Below, in pieces: positions 25,788-34,775 of a stretch of 64,000 nt of DNA. Source of the DNA: Clostridium_AI sp964409685. Its GTDB lineage: Bacteria > Bacillota > Clostridia > Lachnospirales > Lachnospiraceae. The position numbers were made by a program, and so were the translations under genes. The notes beneath the pieces were generated by a model, which searched no databases, was not told where the DNA came from, and was given only the letters and a program-made list of their open reading frames with translations. The stretch spans positions 25,100-89,099 of the forward strand of contig CAYPEJ010000019.1 of the NCBI GenBank assembly GCA_964409685.1, read 5' to 3'. Positions within the stretch are counted from its first letter, which is position 1. Each line of letters starts with the position of its first letter.

Positions 25788-26651
25788 TTAAAACGGAGCC
25801 TCATCTGGATTCCTACCGTACCCACAACATCCATCTAACTCCATAATCCTCTTAACATCTTCGTCACTCAAGCTAAAATTGAACACATCTCCATTCTCTA
25901 CAATCCTACTCTCTGTAACAGACTTAGGAAGTGGAAGAAATCCCATCTGCAAGCTCCAACGAACACAAATCTGTGCAATCGTTTTGTCATACTTCGCAGC
26001 CAATTCCTTCATCAACTCTACTTCAAAGATCTGCCCATGTCCAAGTGGACTATATGCCTCTAGTAAAATCTCATGCTCTCTGCAATACTTCACCGTTTCC
26101 TCATACACATCCCCAGGACAAAGGCGAATCTGATTTACCATCGGTGCCACTTTTGCTGTCTTTTTTAACGCCTCCATATGATGTGGGCGGAAATTACTTA
26201 ATCCAATTGCACGAATTCTACCTTCTTGATAAAACTCTTCCATTGCCTTCCAGCTTCCTGCATTTGTCTCTTCCCAACAATCACGATATGGCAGTGGATT
26301 TGGCCAGTGAATCAAATATAAATCCAGATACTCACAATCCAACTTTCGCATGGTCTCTTCAAAAGCCATCTTTGTCTTCTCATAACCATGATCTGGATTA
26401 TTCAGCTTACTTGTAATAAATAATTCTTCCCTGGCAATTCCGCTTTCACGAATGGCACGACCAACACTTTCTTCATTTCCATATCCTGCTGCTGTATCGA
26501 TATGACGATATCCAGCTTTCAACGCTGTTTTCACTGCATTTTCACAAGTCTCACCATCTTCTGCAAGCCATGTTCCAAATCCAACACAAGGAATCTTTAC
26601 ACCATTATGTAATGTAAATGTATCATTTAAACCCTTCATCTTACTTTCCAT
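25788..26651 (-). CDS. Aldo/keto reductase
   Basis: The 287-residue protein is an NADPH-type aldo/keto reductase with a TIM-barrel fold. The catalytic tetrad can be read as Asp and Tyr in IDTAAGYGNEESVG, Lys in FITSKLNN and His in YLIHWPNP. The cofactor region shows LPKSVTESRIVEN. It reduces aldehydes or ketones; the substrate is not predictable. A GGAGG box precedes ATG 26651. It is the last gene of a three-gene unit, 9 bases after nudC. Confidence 0.9.
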   Translation of the reverse strand: MESKMKGLNDTFTLHNGVKIPCVGFGTWLAEDGETCENAVKTALKAGYRHIDTAAGYGNEESVGRAIRESGIAREELFITSKLNNPDHGYEKTKMAFEETMRKLDCEYLDLYLIHWPNPLPYRDCWEETNAGSWKAMEEFYQEGRIRAIGLSNFRPHHMEALKKTAKVAPMVNQIRLCPGDVYEETVKYCREHEILLEAYSPLGHGQIFEVELMKELAAKYDKTIAQICVRWSLQMGFLPLPKSVTESRIVENGDVFNFSLSDEDVKRIMELDGCCGYGRNPDEAPF

Positions 26652-26660
26652 AAATACCTC

Positions 26661-27527
26661 CTACTTATTTCGTTCAAAATACAATCTTTCTTCTCCTCGT
26701 CTAACCGCCTCTATTAATTCATAGCCAATGCTAATAGAATTATTATGATAAGGTATCTCATCCTTTGTAAACCACACTGCTTCCGACAATTCGTCTTCCT
26801 GTAATGTCACTTGGTCATCCCCGTCTAGTTCGGCAAAAAATCCAACCATCTGTGAATCAGAAAACGGCCACGGCTGATTCTTATAATAGCAAACATTTTT
26901 TACATTTAAGCCTACCTCTTCTTTGACTTCTCGAATAACCGCTTCCTCAAAACTCTCACCAAATTCAACAAATCCTGCTACCAGCGCATATTTACGATAA
27001 TTTCCTCTAGCATATTTCGTCATCAATAATTTATCTCCATTTACAACAGCTACAATAATGGCTGGTGAAATTTTAGGATATTCTGTATACTGGCAACTTG
27101 GACATACAATTGCTTGCTCATTTTTGCTAAATTCTGTTTTTGTACCACAGCAACCACAGTATTGACGAGATTGAAAAAAGCGAGATAACTGTTTTCCAAT
27201 CATGGACGCAAATCCCATATACATCGGCTCCACTGTTCTGACATCTTGATAGGATACACTTATAGAACTCTGCGGTATTTTTTCCCATACGTCATCCTCT
27301 ATTGCATCCAATAAGATATAGTAAAATTTTCCATCAATAGCAAATCCGTATCGGACATTACTAGAATCTCCGATACCGATCTCTTCCATCGTAGGAAAAC
27401 GCAGTGTTTCGCTATCTTTCAAGAATAGCACACCATTTTCATGATAGCATAATACAATATCTTGTTTTTCTGGCTTCCTATCTTGAAAGGAATTATCCAA
27501 TTGTAACGGTGCTATCTCATGAAACAT
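26661..27527 (-). CDS. nudC: NAD+/NADH diphosphatase NudC-like
   Basis: The 288-residue product has the NudC order: an N-terminal domain, a zinc ribbon with C124/C127 and C142/C145 (CGCCGTKTEF, CPSCQYTEYP), a Nudix box (GFVEFGESFEEAVIREVKEEVGL, about 185-207) and the family tag NQPWPFSDSQ at 217-226. NudC-type enzymes hydrolyse NAD(H) to NMN(H) and AMP and can remove NAD caps from RNA. It sits between pepT and an NADPH-dependent reductase, a possible nicotinamide-nucleotide link, though that is inference. Confidence 0.88.
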   Translation of the reverse strand: MFHEIAPLQLDNSFQDRKPEKQDIVLCYHENGVLFLKDSETLRFPTMEEIGIGDSSNVRYGFAIDGKFYYILLDAIEDDVWEKIPQSSISVSYQDVRTVEPMYMGFASMIGKQLSRFFQSRQYCGCCGTKTEFSKNEQAIVCPSCQYTEYPKISPAIIVAVVNGDKLLMTKYARGNYRKYALVAGFVEFGESFEEAVIREVKEEVGLNVKNVCYYKNQPWPFSDSQMVGFFAELDGDDQVTLQEDELSEAVWFTKDEIPYHNNSISIGYELIEAVRRGEERLYFERNK

Positions 27528-27557
27528 ATCGTTCCCCTCTTTCTTAATTCCAACTGA

Positions 27558-28781
27558 TTATTCTGAATAAATCTCAACAATCTTAATTAATAGCTCAACA
27601 ATCTTTTCCATAGATTGAACACATATATATTCAAACTTTCCATGGAAATTGTGACCGCCTGCGCATAAGTTCGGGCAAGGAATTCCCATAAAAGATAATC
27701 TTGCACCGTCTGTACCACCACGAATTGGTACAATCTTCGGCTCGATATCTAATTCTTCCATCGCCTTCGTTGCATTTTCAATTAAATGCATATGTGGCTC
27801 TACTTTTTCTTTCATATTATAGTAGGAATCTTTCATTTCCACCGTAAATGTTCCAGCACCGTACTTTTCATTTAGAAACTCTGCTGTTTTATGAAAATAT
27901 GCTTTCTTTGCTTCGAACTGTTGCATATCATGGTCACGAATAATGTAGTCTGCAACGACATGTTCCACGTCTCCATTTAAAGAATTTAATAAGTAAAATC
28001 CTTCGTAACCTTCTGTAAATGCTGGATTTTCATTGACTGGAAGCATATTTTGGAATTCCATCGCCATTAAAACAGCATTCTTCATGCGATTTTTTGCTGT
28101 ACCTGGGTGGATACTGATCCCTTGTACATGTAGTTTTACGCCTGCTGCATTGAAGTTTTCATATTCCAATTCCCCTAATGCGCCACCATCTACTGTGTAA
28201 GCAAAATCAGCACCAAATTTCTTCACATCAAAGAAATCCATTCCTCTTCCAACTTCTTCATCTGGTGTAAATGCAATCTTAATAATTCCATGTTCCACTT
28301 CTGGATGTTCCATAAAAAATTGTGCCATAGACATAATTTCAGCGATACCAGCTTTATCATCAGCACCTAATAAGGTTAATCCGTCTGTTACAACAAGATC
28401 TTTTCCAACATAGTCTAATAAATCTTTATCTACTCTTGGAGATAATACGATATTTTTTTCTTCATTTAAAATGATATCACTGCCATCATAATTCTTTACG
28501 ATTCCAGGGTTTACATTTTTACCTGACATAGCTGGTGCTGTATCCATATGTGCAATAAATCCTATAATAGGAAGTGTTCGTTCTGTTGTAGCGGGAATAG
28601 TTCCATATACATATCCATTCTGATCCATCATGGCATCTGTAATTCCAATTGCTTTTAATTCTTCTACTAATAGGTTTCCTAAGTCTTTTTGCTTTTCACT
28701 GCTCGGAAAACATGCTACGTCTTCTACGGATTCTGTGTCAATTTTTACATAAGATAAAAAGCGTTCTAATACGTTACTCAA
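27558..28781 (-). CDS. pepT: Peptidase T (tripeptidase)
   Basis: The 407-residue protein matches PepT, a cytoplasmic M20 zinc aminotripeptidase, at full length. Metal-binding motifs are visible: FIAHMDTAP, LGADDKAGIAE, FTPDEEVGRGMD, and the closing AGGHNFHGKFE. The start codon appears to be TTG at 28781-28779, preceded by AAAGGTAGGA at a suitable distance; no in-frame ATG lies close. It leads the pepT-nudC-aldo/keto reductase unit. Confidence 0.93.
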   Translation of the reverse strand: MSNVLERFLSYVKIDTESVEDVACFPSSEKQKDLGNLLVEELKAIGITDAMMDQNGYVYGTIPATTERTLPIIGFIAHMDTAPAMSGKNVNPGIVKNYDGSDIILNEEKNIVLSPRVDKDLLDYVGKDLVVTDGLTLLGADDKAGIAEIMSMAQFFMEHPEVEHGIIKIAFTPDEEVGRGMDFFDVKKFGADFAYTVDGGALGELEYENFNAAGVKLHVQGISIHPGTAKNRMKNAVLMAMEFQNMLPVNENPAFTEGYEGFYLLNSLNGDVEHVVADYIIRDHDMQQFEAKKAYFHKTAEFLNEKYGAGTFTVEMKDSYYNMKEKVEPHMHLIENATKAMEELDIEPKIVPIRGGTDGARLSFMGIPCPNLCAGGHNFHGKFEYICVQSMEKIVELLIKIVEIYSE

Positions 28782-28908
28782 ATGATTGTCCTACCTTTCT
28801 AATTTTCATCACTTCAATAAGAATCATTTTCAAAATGATATACATTTCCATAGTACTCGTTTCCAGCATATTCTGTCAAGGTTAGAAATAGGTTATACAC
28901 GACAAACG

Positions 28909-28943
28909 CAGAAAATCCAGAGCATTTTCCTCTCTGGATTTTC
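28909..28943 (-). terminator. Terminator of the first chemoreceptor gene
   Basis: GAAAATCCAGAG (28911-28922) pairs perfectly with CTCTGGATTTTC (28932-28943). It starts 24 bases past the stop at 28967. The T tract lies partly within the stem. Confidence 0.6.
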
Positions 28944-28966
28944 CAAACCAATCATTCCCTATCTGC

Positions 28967-31027
28967 TTAAACTTTCTCACTTATAGAAAACCGACTCACA
29001 ATCTCACGAATAGAAATCGCATTCTTCTCGTTAACCTTTACCTCTCCCGATAATTCTTCCGTTGTTTGGGTCGTCTGTTCTACCTTCGCCAAAATATCCT
29101 CCGTACTTATTATACTATCTCCAGGAATATGTTGAACAACATCAATTTGATTTCGAATGGAGGATACCGTATCTGCAAATATATCTGCTGATTGGCTAAT
29201 CTCTTCAATAATATTTTGAATTTCTTCTATAGAAGCATTGTACTCACTTGTTGCCTTCACAAATCCTTCAAACTGCGTTTTAATATCCTGTTGCATAAAA
29301 TGAATAATATTATCAAAACATTCCTGTATTTTCGAAATGTTATTCTTTGTTTCACTACATATGGATTGAATGTTAGAAGCCGTATCTGAAGAACTGCTTG
29401 CTAGATTTCCAATCTCTCCTGCTACTACAGCAAAGCCTTTTCCTGCTTCTCCTGCACGTGCTGCCTCGATAGATGCATTCAATGATAAAAAATTAGTCTG
29501 ACTAGTAATATCCAATATCTGCATAGCCATATCATCAATTCTAGTTAATGACTGTAGATCCACCATAGCTCTTTCAATTGCTGCTTGGTTTTCCACTAAT
29601 TTTGTATTGGTTGTCTGTAAAGAAGCATTGGCAAGATCACGCATCTGTAATACTTTCTCTAATAGTTCATTGCTACGATTATTTCCAGCATGAATCTTAG
29701 TTTTTACTTCAGAAACAACGTCTGTAATATCCATAATTTCTTCGTTTACCTTATCTACGGTACAATTGATTTGCTCTGCACGCTCTGCGAATTTTTCTGT
29801 TGTGTGTGAATTATCTTCTACACAATGTAATAATGTCTGAGAAGAATCCGACATTTTATTGGCAGACTCTATCAAGGAATCGGAACAATCATTTAAAGTT
29901 GTTACCATATCATAGAATGACGTATATAACGAATCCAATGCGGTTGAAATCTCTCCAATTTCACTTTTTCGTCCAATGAATTTTTGTAACTTGTCCTCTT
30001 TCGACAACTTTAAATCTTTTAATCGTAAGATTGATTTTGTCACATATTGTAGTGGCTTTGTGCTGAATCGAATAAATAGCCAAGATAATGATGTAATTGC
30101 AAAGAAAGAAACAATACAGATAATACCTAACACTTTCGTATTACTATATACATTAGAAAAGATATGCCTCTCTGTATCTCTTGATACAACAACCCAACTG
30201 TGTTCTGGAATAGATTGATAGGTTAGTATGCAATTTCCATCTGTACTATCTTCATACTCTACCTCTCCACTTTCCTTATCGTGCTCATTAATCTGATTTA
30301 CTACATTTAAAAGAATCTCATCTTGTACCTCTGTACCCATTAAAGAGACATCTTCGTCAAAAATATAGCTCCCAGATTCTACATTTATCATAGAATGCTT
30401 TAGGCTTCCAGATTTATCAACATTCATAGAGTCTAATAAGTTTTTTAATTCATCTGCAAAAGGTCCTCCTCCTACATACCCAAGAATCGTTTTTCCATCA
30501 TGGTCAAATACAGGACAATACATCGATAACGTTAGTTTTTGTGATGCAGGTGAAATAAGAATTCCAGTATTATAAATCCCCTCTTTTTCAAGTAATGCAT
30601 CTTGTAATGCTTTAAGTCCTTCGCCAGAACGTGTGGTAATTCCTACTACACTTGGATTGGAATGGGCGATGACATGTGTATCCCATTCTCCCACATAAAG
30701 ACCTTCCCAGCCATTCAAATCCCTATAGTATGTCTCTGTATAGCTTTGCACCAAACGTTGTTTTTCTACATTCTCTGGATCCTTTAGCAATTCCAAAATG
30801 ATCGGTGCCTTACTGTATGCAACCAATAAATCTTCTTGATGGGTTACATACTCATTAATTACATTAGTCTGTGCAACCAATGAAGCATACATATTTTTTA
30901 CTTCTGACTGTTTCAGTACTGTAGTAATATCATTATAGGCAACTATGTACAACAAAAAGATGCAAATAAACGCTACTGCTGAAATTGAAATAGTAAGTCT
31001 TGTACGTAATTTTAAATTCTTAAACAT
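28967..31027 (-). CDS. Methyl-accepting chemotaxis protein with dCache-type sensor
   Basis: A 686-residue chemoreceptor. The first membrane helix spans about 12-34. An extracellular region of about 255 residues with YYRDLNGWEGLYVGEW and YCPVFDHDGKTILGYVGGG looks like a double Cache ligand-binding domain. A second helix at about 295-315 leads to a HAMP segment and a cytoplasmic signalling domain whose hairpin tip is FLSLNASIEAARAGEAGKGFAVVAGEIGNLA. It should signal through CheA/CheW. None of these genes is in the window. GGAG precedes ATG 31027. Confidence 0.92.
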   Translation of the reverse strand: MFKNLKLRTRLTISISAVAFICIFLLYIVAYNDITTVLKQSEVKNMYASLVAQTNVINEYVTHQEDLLVAYSKAPIILELLKDPENVEKQRLVQSYTETYYRDLNGWEGLYVGEWDTHVIAHSNPSVVGITTRSGEGLKALQDALLEKEGIYNTGILISPASQKLTLSMYCPVFDHDGKTILGYVGGGPFADELKNLLDSMNVDKSGSLKHSMINVESGSYIFDEDVSLMGTEVQDEILLNVVNQINEHDKESGEVEYEDSTDGNCILTYQSIPEHSWVVVSRDTERHIFSNVYSNTKVLGIICIVSFFAITSLSWLFIRFSTKPLQYVTKSILRLKDLKLSKEDKLQKFIGRKSEIGEISTALDSLYTSFYDMVTTLNDCSDSLIESANKMSDSSQTLLHCVEDNSHTTEKFAERAEQINCTVDKVNEEIMDITDVVSEVKTKIHAGNNRSNELLEKVLQMRDLANASLQTTNTKLVENQAAIERAMVDLQSLTRIDDMAMQILDITSQTNFLSLNASIEAARAGEAGKGFAVVAGEIGNLASSSSDTASNIQSICSETKNNISKIQECFDNIIHFMQQDIKTQFEGFVKATSEYNASIEEIQNIIEEISQSADIFADTVSSIRNQIDVVQHIPGDSIISTEDILAKVEQTTQTTEELSGEVKVNEKNAISIREIVSRFSISEKV

Positions 31028-31193
31028 AATACTACTCCTTTACTTTTATTGATTTTCTAATCAATTTTACTTTCTAGCGGTTTATTAATATTTTTTCTAT
31101 TAGCAATTATTATAATATTTAGAAGAAAAGACGTCAAGTTATTGCATTTTTTTACATTATCAAAAATAATAATCAAAAAAAATAACTTTTTAG

Positions 31194-31221
31194 TTTACAA
31201 TCTCACTTCCTCCCCCTTTTT
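31194..31221 (+). promoter_or_regulatory. Candidate promoter of the GH25 gene, possibly for a UviA/TcdR-type sigma
   Basis: TTTACA (31194-31199), a 16-base spacer and CTTTTT (31216-31221) precede the lysozyme gene. TTTACA is the conserved -35 element of the group-5 clostridial sigma factors (TcdR, BotR, TetR, UviA), and a matching sigma gene lies 1.7 kb on. A TATAAT overlaps at 31221-31226 but has no sigma-A -35 at a normal distance. A second TTTACA occurs at 31264-31269. Confidence 0.35.
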
Positions 31222-31324
31222 ATAATGGTGTAAAGCAAATGAAACAAAAACAAACACATTTACTTTACAGATTCGCGCGAAACAATAAAATAAAATTTAT
31301 GGAATGAAAAGGAGAATGATTATT

Positions 31325-32269
31325 ATGAGTACATGTAAAGGTATCGATGTTTCAACTTATCAAGGACAACCAAATTGGACAAGTGTAAAGGCTGACGGAA
31401 TTGATTTCGCATTTATCCGTGCTGGATACGGTAAAAACAATATTGACCAAAGATTAGCTTACAACGGAACAAATGCAAAAAGTGCAGGGGTTACACCTCA
31501 TTTCTACTGGTTCTCATATGCGTACACAAAGGACATGGTAATCAACGAAGCAAATTACTTAATTGCACAAGCTAAAAAATACACAACAAGCTGTATGTTA
31601 GCATGGGATTTCGAATATGATTCTATGGATTACGCAAATGGAAAAGGTGTTACGGTTTCTAAATCTACATTAACAGAATGGTGCATCGCTTTCTGCCAAG
31701 TTGTTAGTGCTGCTGGATTTATCCCTGTTATCTATGCAAACCAAGATTATGTGATAAATCACATAGATATCTCCACAATTATTTCTCAGACTGGTGCAAA
31801 ACTTTGGTTTGCGAGATATTCTTCTTCTATCGGTTCTTACGGTTCTAATGCTTATATATGGCAATATTCTTCTACAGGTTCTGTATCTGGAATCAGTGGA
31901 AATGTTGATATGAACATCGGTTATTTTGACGGAACTGGTACAGATGATGACACATATACTTTAACTCAATTTATCAAAGATGTACAAGGTGCAACTGGTT
32001 CTAATGTAGATGGTATTGCTGGTACTGAAACATTATCTAACACAGTAACTGTTTCTGCTAGTACAAACAACAAACATGCCGTTGTAAAACCTCTTCAAAA
32101 GAGATTAAATGCACTTGGATTTAATTGCGGTACTGTTGATGGCATTGCTGGTTCTAAATTTACTGCTGCTGTAAATAGCTACCAAAGCAATGTACTTAAC
32201 TACAGCAATTGCGATGGTGAAATCACTGCTAAAGGTAAGATGTGGAAATCTTTATTAGGAATGTTATAG
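31325..32269 (+). CDS. GH25 lysozyme with C-terminal cell-wall-binding region
   Basis: The 314-residue protein opens with GIDVSTYQGQPNW, has FAFIRAGYGKNN and the AWDFEYD acidic cluster of the glycoside hydrolase 25 (Chalaropsis-type) muramidases, which cut N-acetylmuramoyl bonds. Residues about 215-314 look like a peptidoglycan-binding repeat (QKRLNALGFNCGTVDGIAGSKFTAAV). There is no signal peptide, so export would need a holin, as for phage endolysins. AAGGAG at 31309-31314 best fits ATG 31325; two in-frame ATGs lie 9 and 21 bases earlier. It lies divergent from a chemoreceptor and convergent with a UviB-like gene. Confidence 0.88.
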   Translation: MSTCKGIDVSTYQGQPNWTSVKADGIDFAFIRAGYGKNNIDQRLAYNGTNAKSAGVTPHFYWFSYAYTKDMVINEANYLIAQAKKYTTSCMLAWDFEYDSMDYANGKGVTVSKSTLTEWCIAFCQVVSAAGFIPVIYANQDYVINHIDISTIISQTGAKLWFARYSSSIGSYGSNAYIWQYSSTGSVSGISGNVDMNIGYFDGTGTDDDTYTLTQFIKDVQGATGSNVDGIAGTETLSNTVTVSASTNNKHAVVKPLQKRLNALGFNCGTVDGIAGSKFTAAVNSYQSNVLNYSNCDGEITAKGKMWKSLLGML

Positions 32270-32347
32270 GATAATGTCTTCAACAAACAATAAGACTACC
32301 ATATAATCTCTGTTAGCTTGCTACTTTCTTTCTCATATGTGAATATA

Positions 32348-32400
32348 TTAAGAGCTATTTGCCAAACTAGCTTTGCTAGTAGACAAATAGCTCTTTATTT
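32348..32400 (+). terminator. Terminator downstream of the lysozyme gene
   Basis: AAGAGCTATTTG (32350-32361) pairs with CAAATAGCTCTT (32384-32395), with an inner ACTAGC/GCTAGT stem, followed by TATTTTA on the plus strand. Confidence 0.7.
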
Positions 32401-32420
32401 TATCACTAATAGTCATTTAC

Positions 32421-32456
32421 AAAAAAAGGAGCCGATACCACTCAAGGTACCAGCTC
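32421..32456 (-). terminator. Terminator downstream of the holin-like gene
   Basis: On the minus strand GAGCTGGTACC and GGTATCGGCTC fold with one wobble pair and are followed by seven T (32427-32421). It ends the transcript of the gene stopping at 32494. Confidence 0.75.
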
Positions 32457-32493
32457 TTTTGTTATTCCATACAAATCCACTTCCACCAGTCAA

Positions 32494-32730
32494 CTATTTC
32501 TCTTCCGACTTCTTAATAATCTTATACAAGTTACTAATCTGCTTATCAACACTGGTAAGCAAAGCATACTTTTCTGTCAAATCCGAAATCAACTGTTGAT
32601 AATTCTGTTCTCTTTCCTCCTGCTTCACATCCAATTGATCATTTTTCTTAATGGTGTATAAAAGCAAGAACACAAAAAGCACAGTCCATATCCCTTGTGA
32701 CTGGGTTACTGTTAATAAGATTTCTTCCAT
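32494..32730 (-). CDS. UviB/BhlA-type holin-like peptide
   Basis: A 78-residue peptide with one N-terminal membrane helix (GIWTVLFVFLLLYTI) followed by a highly charged helical tail (KKNDQLDVKQEEREQNY ... YKIIKKSEEK). The layout matches the BhlA/UviB family of bacteriocin and phage holin-like proteins. GGAGG at about 32737-32741 selects ATG 32730 over an in-frame start 14 codons earlier. It is divergent from a UviA-sized sigma factor gene and 0.2 kb from a convergent lysozyme gene, which supports a role in lysozyme or bacteriocin release. Confidence 0.8.
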   Translation of the reverse strand: MEEILLTVTQSQGIWTVLFVFLLLYTIKKNDQLDVKQEEREQNYQQLISDLTEKYALLTSVDKQISNLYKIIKKSEEK

Positions 32731-32938
32731 CCTATCACCTCCTATAACTACAAATAAGAAAGGTTTCTCCATTTCTGAAACTTTTCAAAATAAATTTACA
32801 TAATTATTACTAAAAAAGTTTTCCTATGTTTTACACTTATATTCAGTAATGTCAGATTGATTTTTTCGACAATTTTGTTTTTTTAAGTTTCTATATCACA
32901 TATTTTCTCCTTATTTCATCATGAGGGGAGGATGAGAT
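32731..32938. promoter_or_regulatory. Divergent control region between holin-like and sigma genes
   Basis: Two TTTACA hexamers read toward the sigma gene at 32795-32800 and 32830-32835, the -35 type used by UviA/TcdR-group sigma factors. The -10 positions after them are not convincing. No TTTACA reads toward the holin-like gene. Autoregulation of the sigma gene is therefore only a suggestion. Confidence 0.3.
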
Positions 32939-33475
32939 ATGGACCAAAGTATATCAACTATCATTGAATTATATTTAAAGGATTACGAAGAACACTATTT
33001 CGCACTAATATTAGAACGTTTTCAGCCATTAGTACGAAAATATGCAAAGAAACTTTATTATTTAGAGTACGAAGATAGCATCCAGGAGATACATCTAGCA
33101 ATATACGAAGCGCTTCAGAAAATGTCTTATGTTGAAAATGAATTTGCCTGCATTTCTTACATCAAAAAAGCTATTTATCATAAATTCTGCAAATTATATG
33201 CTTCCAGCCAAACCGAGCAACTAAAATCAGAAAACCAAATGCAATACGAGGACTTATTGTATTCCGCAGATGATGACACCATAAGCGACTGCAATTTTTT
33301 ACTTGATCTGAATCAATTACTGGACTCTTTATGCTCTCCAAAGAAAGAAATTATTTATTTGCTTCTTCATGGATATAGTGATAAAGAAATCGCCAAAAAG
33401 CTTAATTGTTCTAGACAGTACATAAACCGCATCAAAAAAAACATATTATCTTCATCAGAATTATTACAAAAATAA
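32939..33475 (+). CDS. Sigma-70 family RNA polymerase sigma factor, UviA/TcdR-like
   Basis: A 178-residue sigma factor. An N-terminal sigma-2-like region (LILERFQPLVRKYAKKLYYLEYEDSIQEIHLAIYEALQ) is followed by an acidic linker and a sigma-4 helix-turn-helix (KKEIIYLLLHGYSDKEIAKKLNCSRQYINRIKKNIL). Size and layout fit the group-5 clostridial sigma factors UviA, BotR, TetR and TcdR, which drive bacteriocin or toxin genes. The adjacent UviB-like gene strengthens this. No anti-sigma gene is visible. GGGGAGG lies before ATG 32939. An ordinary ECF or sigma-70-like phage regulator is the alternative. Confidence 0.7.
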   Translation: MDQSISTIIELYLKDYEEHYFALILERFQPLVRKYAKKLYYLEYEDSIQEIHLAIYEALQKMSYVENEFACISYIKKAIYHKFCKLYASSQTEQLKSENQMQYEDLLYSADDDTISDCNFLLDLNQLLDSLCSPKKEIIYLLLHGYSDKEIAKKLNCSRQYINRIKKNILSSSELLQK

Positions 33476-33583
33476 GAGTGACTTATTTCCCATTATAAAT
33501 CTATTTGCCTATTTCCAAAAATTCTGATACCATAGAATTGGAAACATGGCAATATGCTTTTTTCTATTAAGGGGGAAAAGTCA

Positions 33584-34381
33584 ATGAGTGAAATTGGTTT
33601 TATTGGAATGGGAAACATGGCACAGGCACTTGCAAAAGGCTTAATTCAATCTGGAAAAATTTCTCGTAAAAATATTTTTGCATATGCGCCTACACAAGAA
33701 ACTCTAATCCAAAACAGCGAACATATCGGATTTACTGCTGTTAGCTCTTTAAAAGAACTGGTACGAAAATGCCAAATCTTAGTTGTTGCTTGTAAGCCAC
33801 ATCAAATTCCTGATATGCTAAAGGAAGCACAAGAGGATTTAAAAGGAAAAGTGCTTCTTTCAGTTGCTTCTGGCTGGGTACATGAGACATATCATAAAAT
33901 CCTTGGAGATGACGTCCGTATTCAATGTATTATGCCGAATACTCCTGTTACTATTGGAGAAGGTGTTTTAATATTTGAAGAGGAAAATTCATTACAGGAT
34001 CAAGAAAGAACCGACATTTTTGACTTATTTAGCGCACTCGGAATTGTAGAAGAATTACCAACACATTTAATGAGTATCGGCGGTGTTATTACTGGTTGCA
34101 TACCTGCATTTATGGATTTAATTATGGAATCTTATGCAGATGCTGCAGTTGCTTACGGAATACAACGTGCAGATGCTTATCGGCTAATCTCACAGGCTAT
34201 GCTTGGAAGTGCCAAATTGCAACAAGCAACTGGCAGTCATCCTGCAATCTTAAAAGATGCTGTTTGTTCTCCAAGTGGTTCTACAATCCACGGAGTAAAT
34301 TCCTTAGAACATAGTGGTATTCGCTCTGCTTGTATCAATTCGATTGATGCCATCATGAAATGGAAAAACGAGAATAAATAG
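33584..34381 (+). CDS. proC: Pyrroline-5-carboxylate reductase
   Basis: The 265-residue protein has an N-terminal Rossmann motif (IGFIGMGNMAQALAKGLI), the PNTPVTIGEG loop, and the C-terminal dimer domain ending AVCSPSGSTIHGVNSLE, the P5CR signature. It makes proline from pyrroline-5-carboxylate with NAD(P)H. GGGGGAAAAG at 33571-33580 sets the start at ATG 33584 rather than an in-frame ATG ten codons earlier. No proA or proB is adjacent. Confidence 0.92.
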   Translation: MSEIGFIGMGNMAQALAKGLIQSGKISRKNIFAYAPTQETLIQNSEHIGFTAVSSLKELVRKCQILVVACKPHQIPDMLKEAQEDLKGKVLLSVASGWVHETYHKILGDDVRIQCIMPNTPVTIGEGVLIFEEENSLQDQERTDIFDLFSALGIVEELPTHLMSIGGVITGCIPAFMDLIMESYADAAVAYGIQRADAYRLISQAMLGSAKLQQATGSHPAILKDAVCSPSGSTIHGVNSLEHSGIRSACINSIDAIMKWKNENK

Positions 34382-34388
34382 AATAATA

Positions 34389-34440
34389 AAAACCATGAAT
34401 TTTAATATTTACTTACCTATATTAGAATTCATGGTTTTAT
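34389..34440 (+). terminator. Terminator after proC
   Basis: AAAACCATGAATT (34389-34401) pairs with AATTCATGGTTTT (34426-34438); a further ATAT pairing can extend it. T4 is within the right arm and ATCTA follows. Confidence 0.65.
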
Positions 34441-34775
34441 CTACTATCCCATCTTTTACCATTACAATCATTTTTTAAATCTTATGTAAATTGTCTGAAA
34501 AACTTCCAATTCATTCACTAATTATGTTATATTTTTCATAAATTTCATTTTTTATCGCTTTTTTACTCCAAAACTTCTGTTCTTTTTCCTTGATTTATGA
34601 TATGATAAATATATTCAACATTTAGGCACTAAATAATTTTACACCTGTGTCCTACCTAGTATTTTCTATTTATTTCAAGGGGCATCCTATTTTTACATAA
34701 TGCATGCCAATTCTCTTATCCCAACAAAACAATTGCATATGATGTGAAATAGGTATTTCAAGGAGGTTATATGGT
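34441..34775. other. Intergenic region before the second chemoreceptor gene
   Basis: No gene is seen here. The region is very AT-rich. TATGATA near 34601 could be a -10, but I see no good -35 at a standard distance. AGGAGG at 34761-34766 serves the following gene. Confidence 0.3.

Noticed and set aside
31325..33475. Prophage remnant
   Set aside because: A lysozyme and a holin-like gene are present, but no capsid, tail, terminase, integrase or phage repressor gene was seen.
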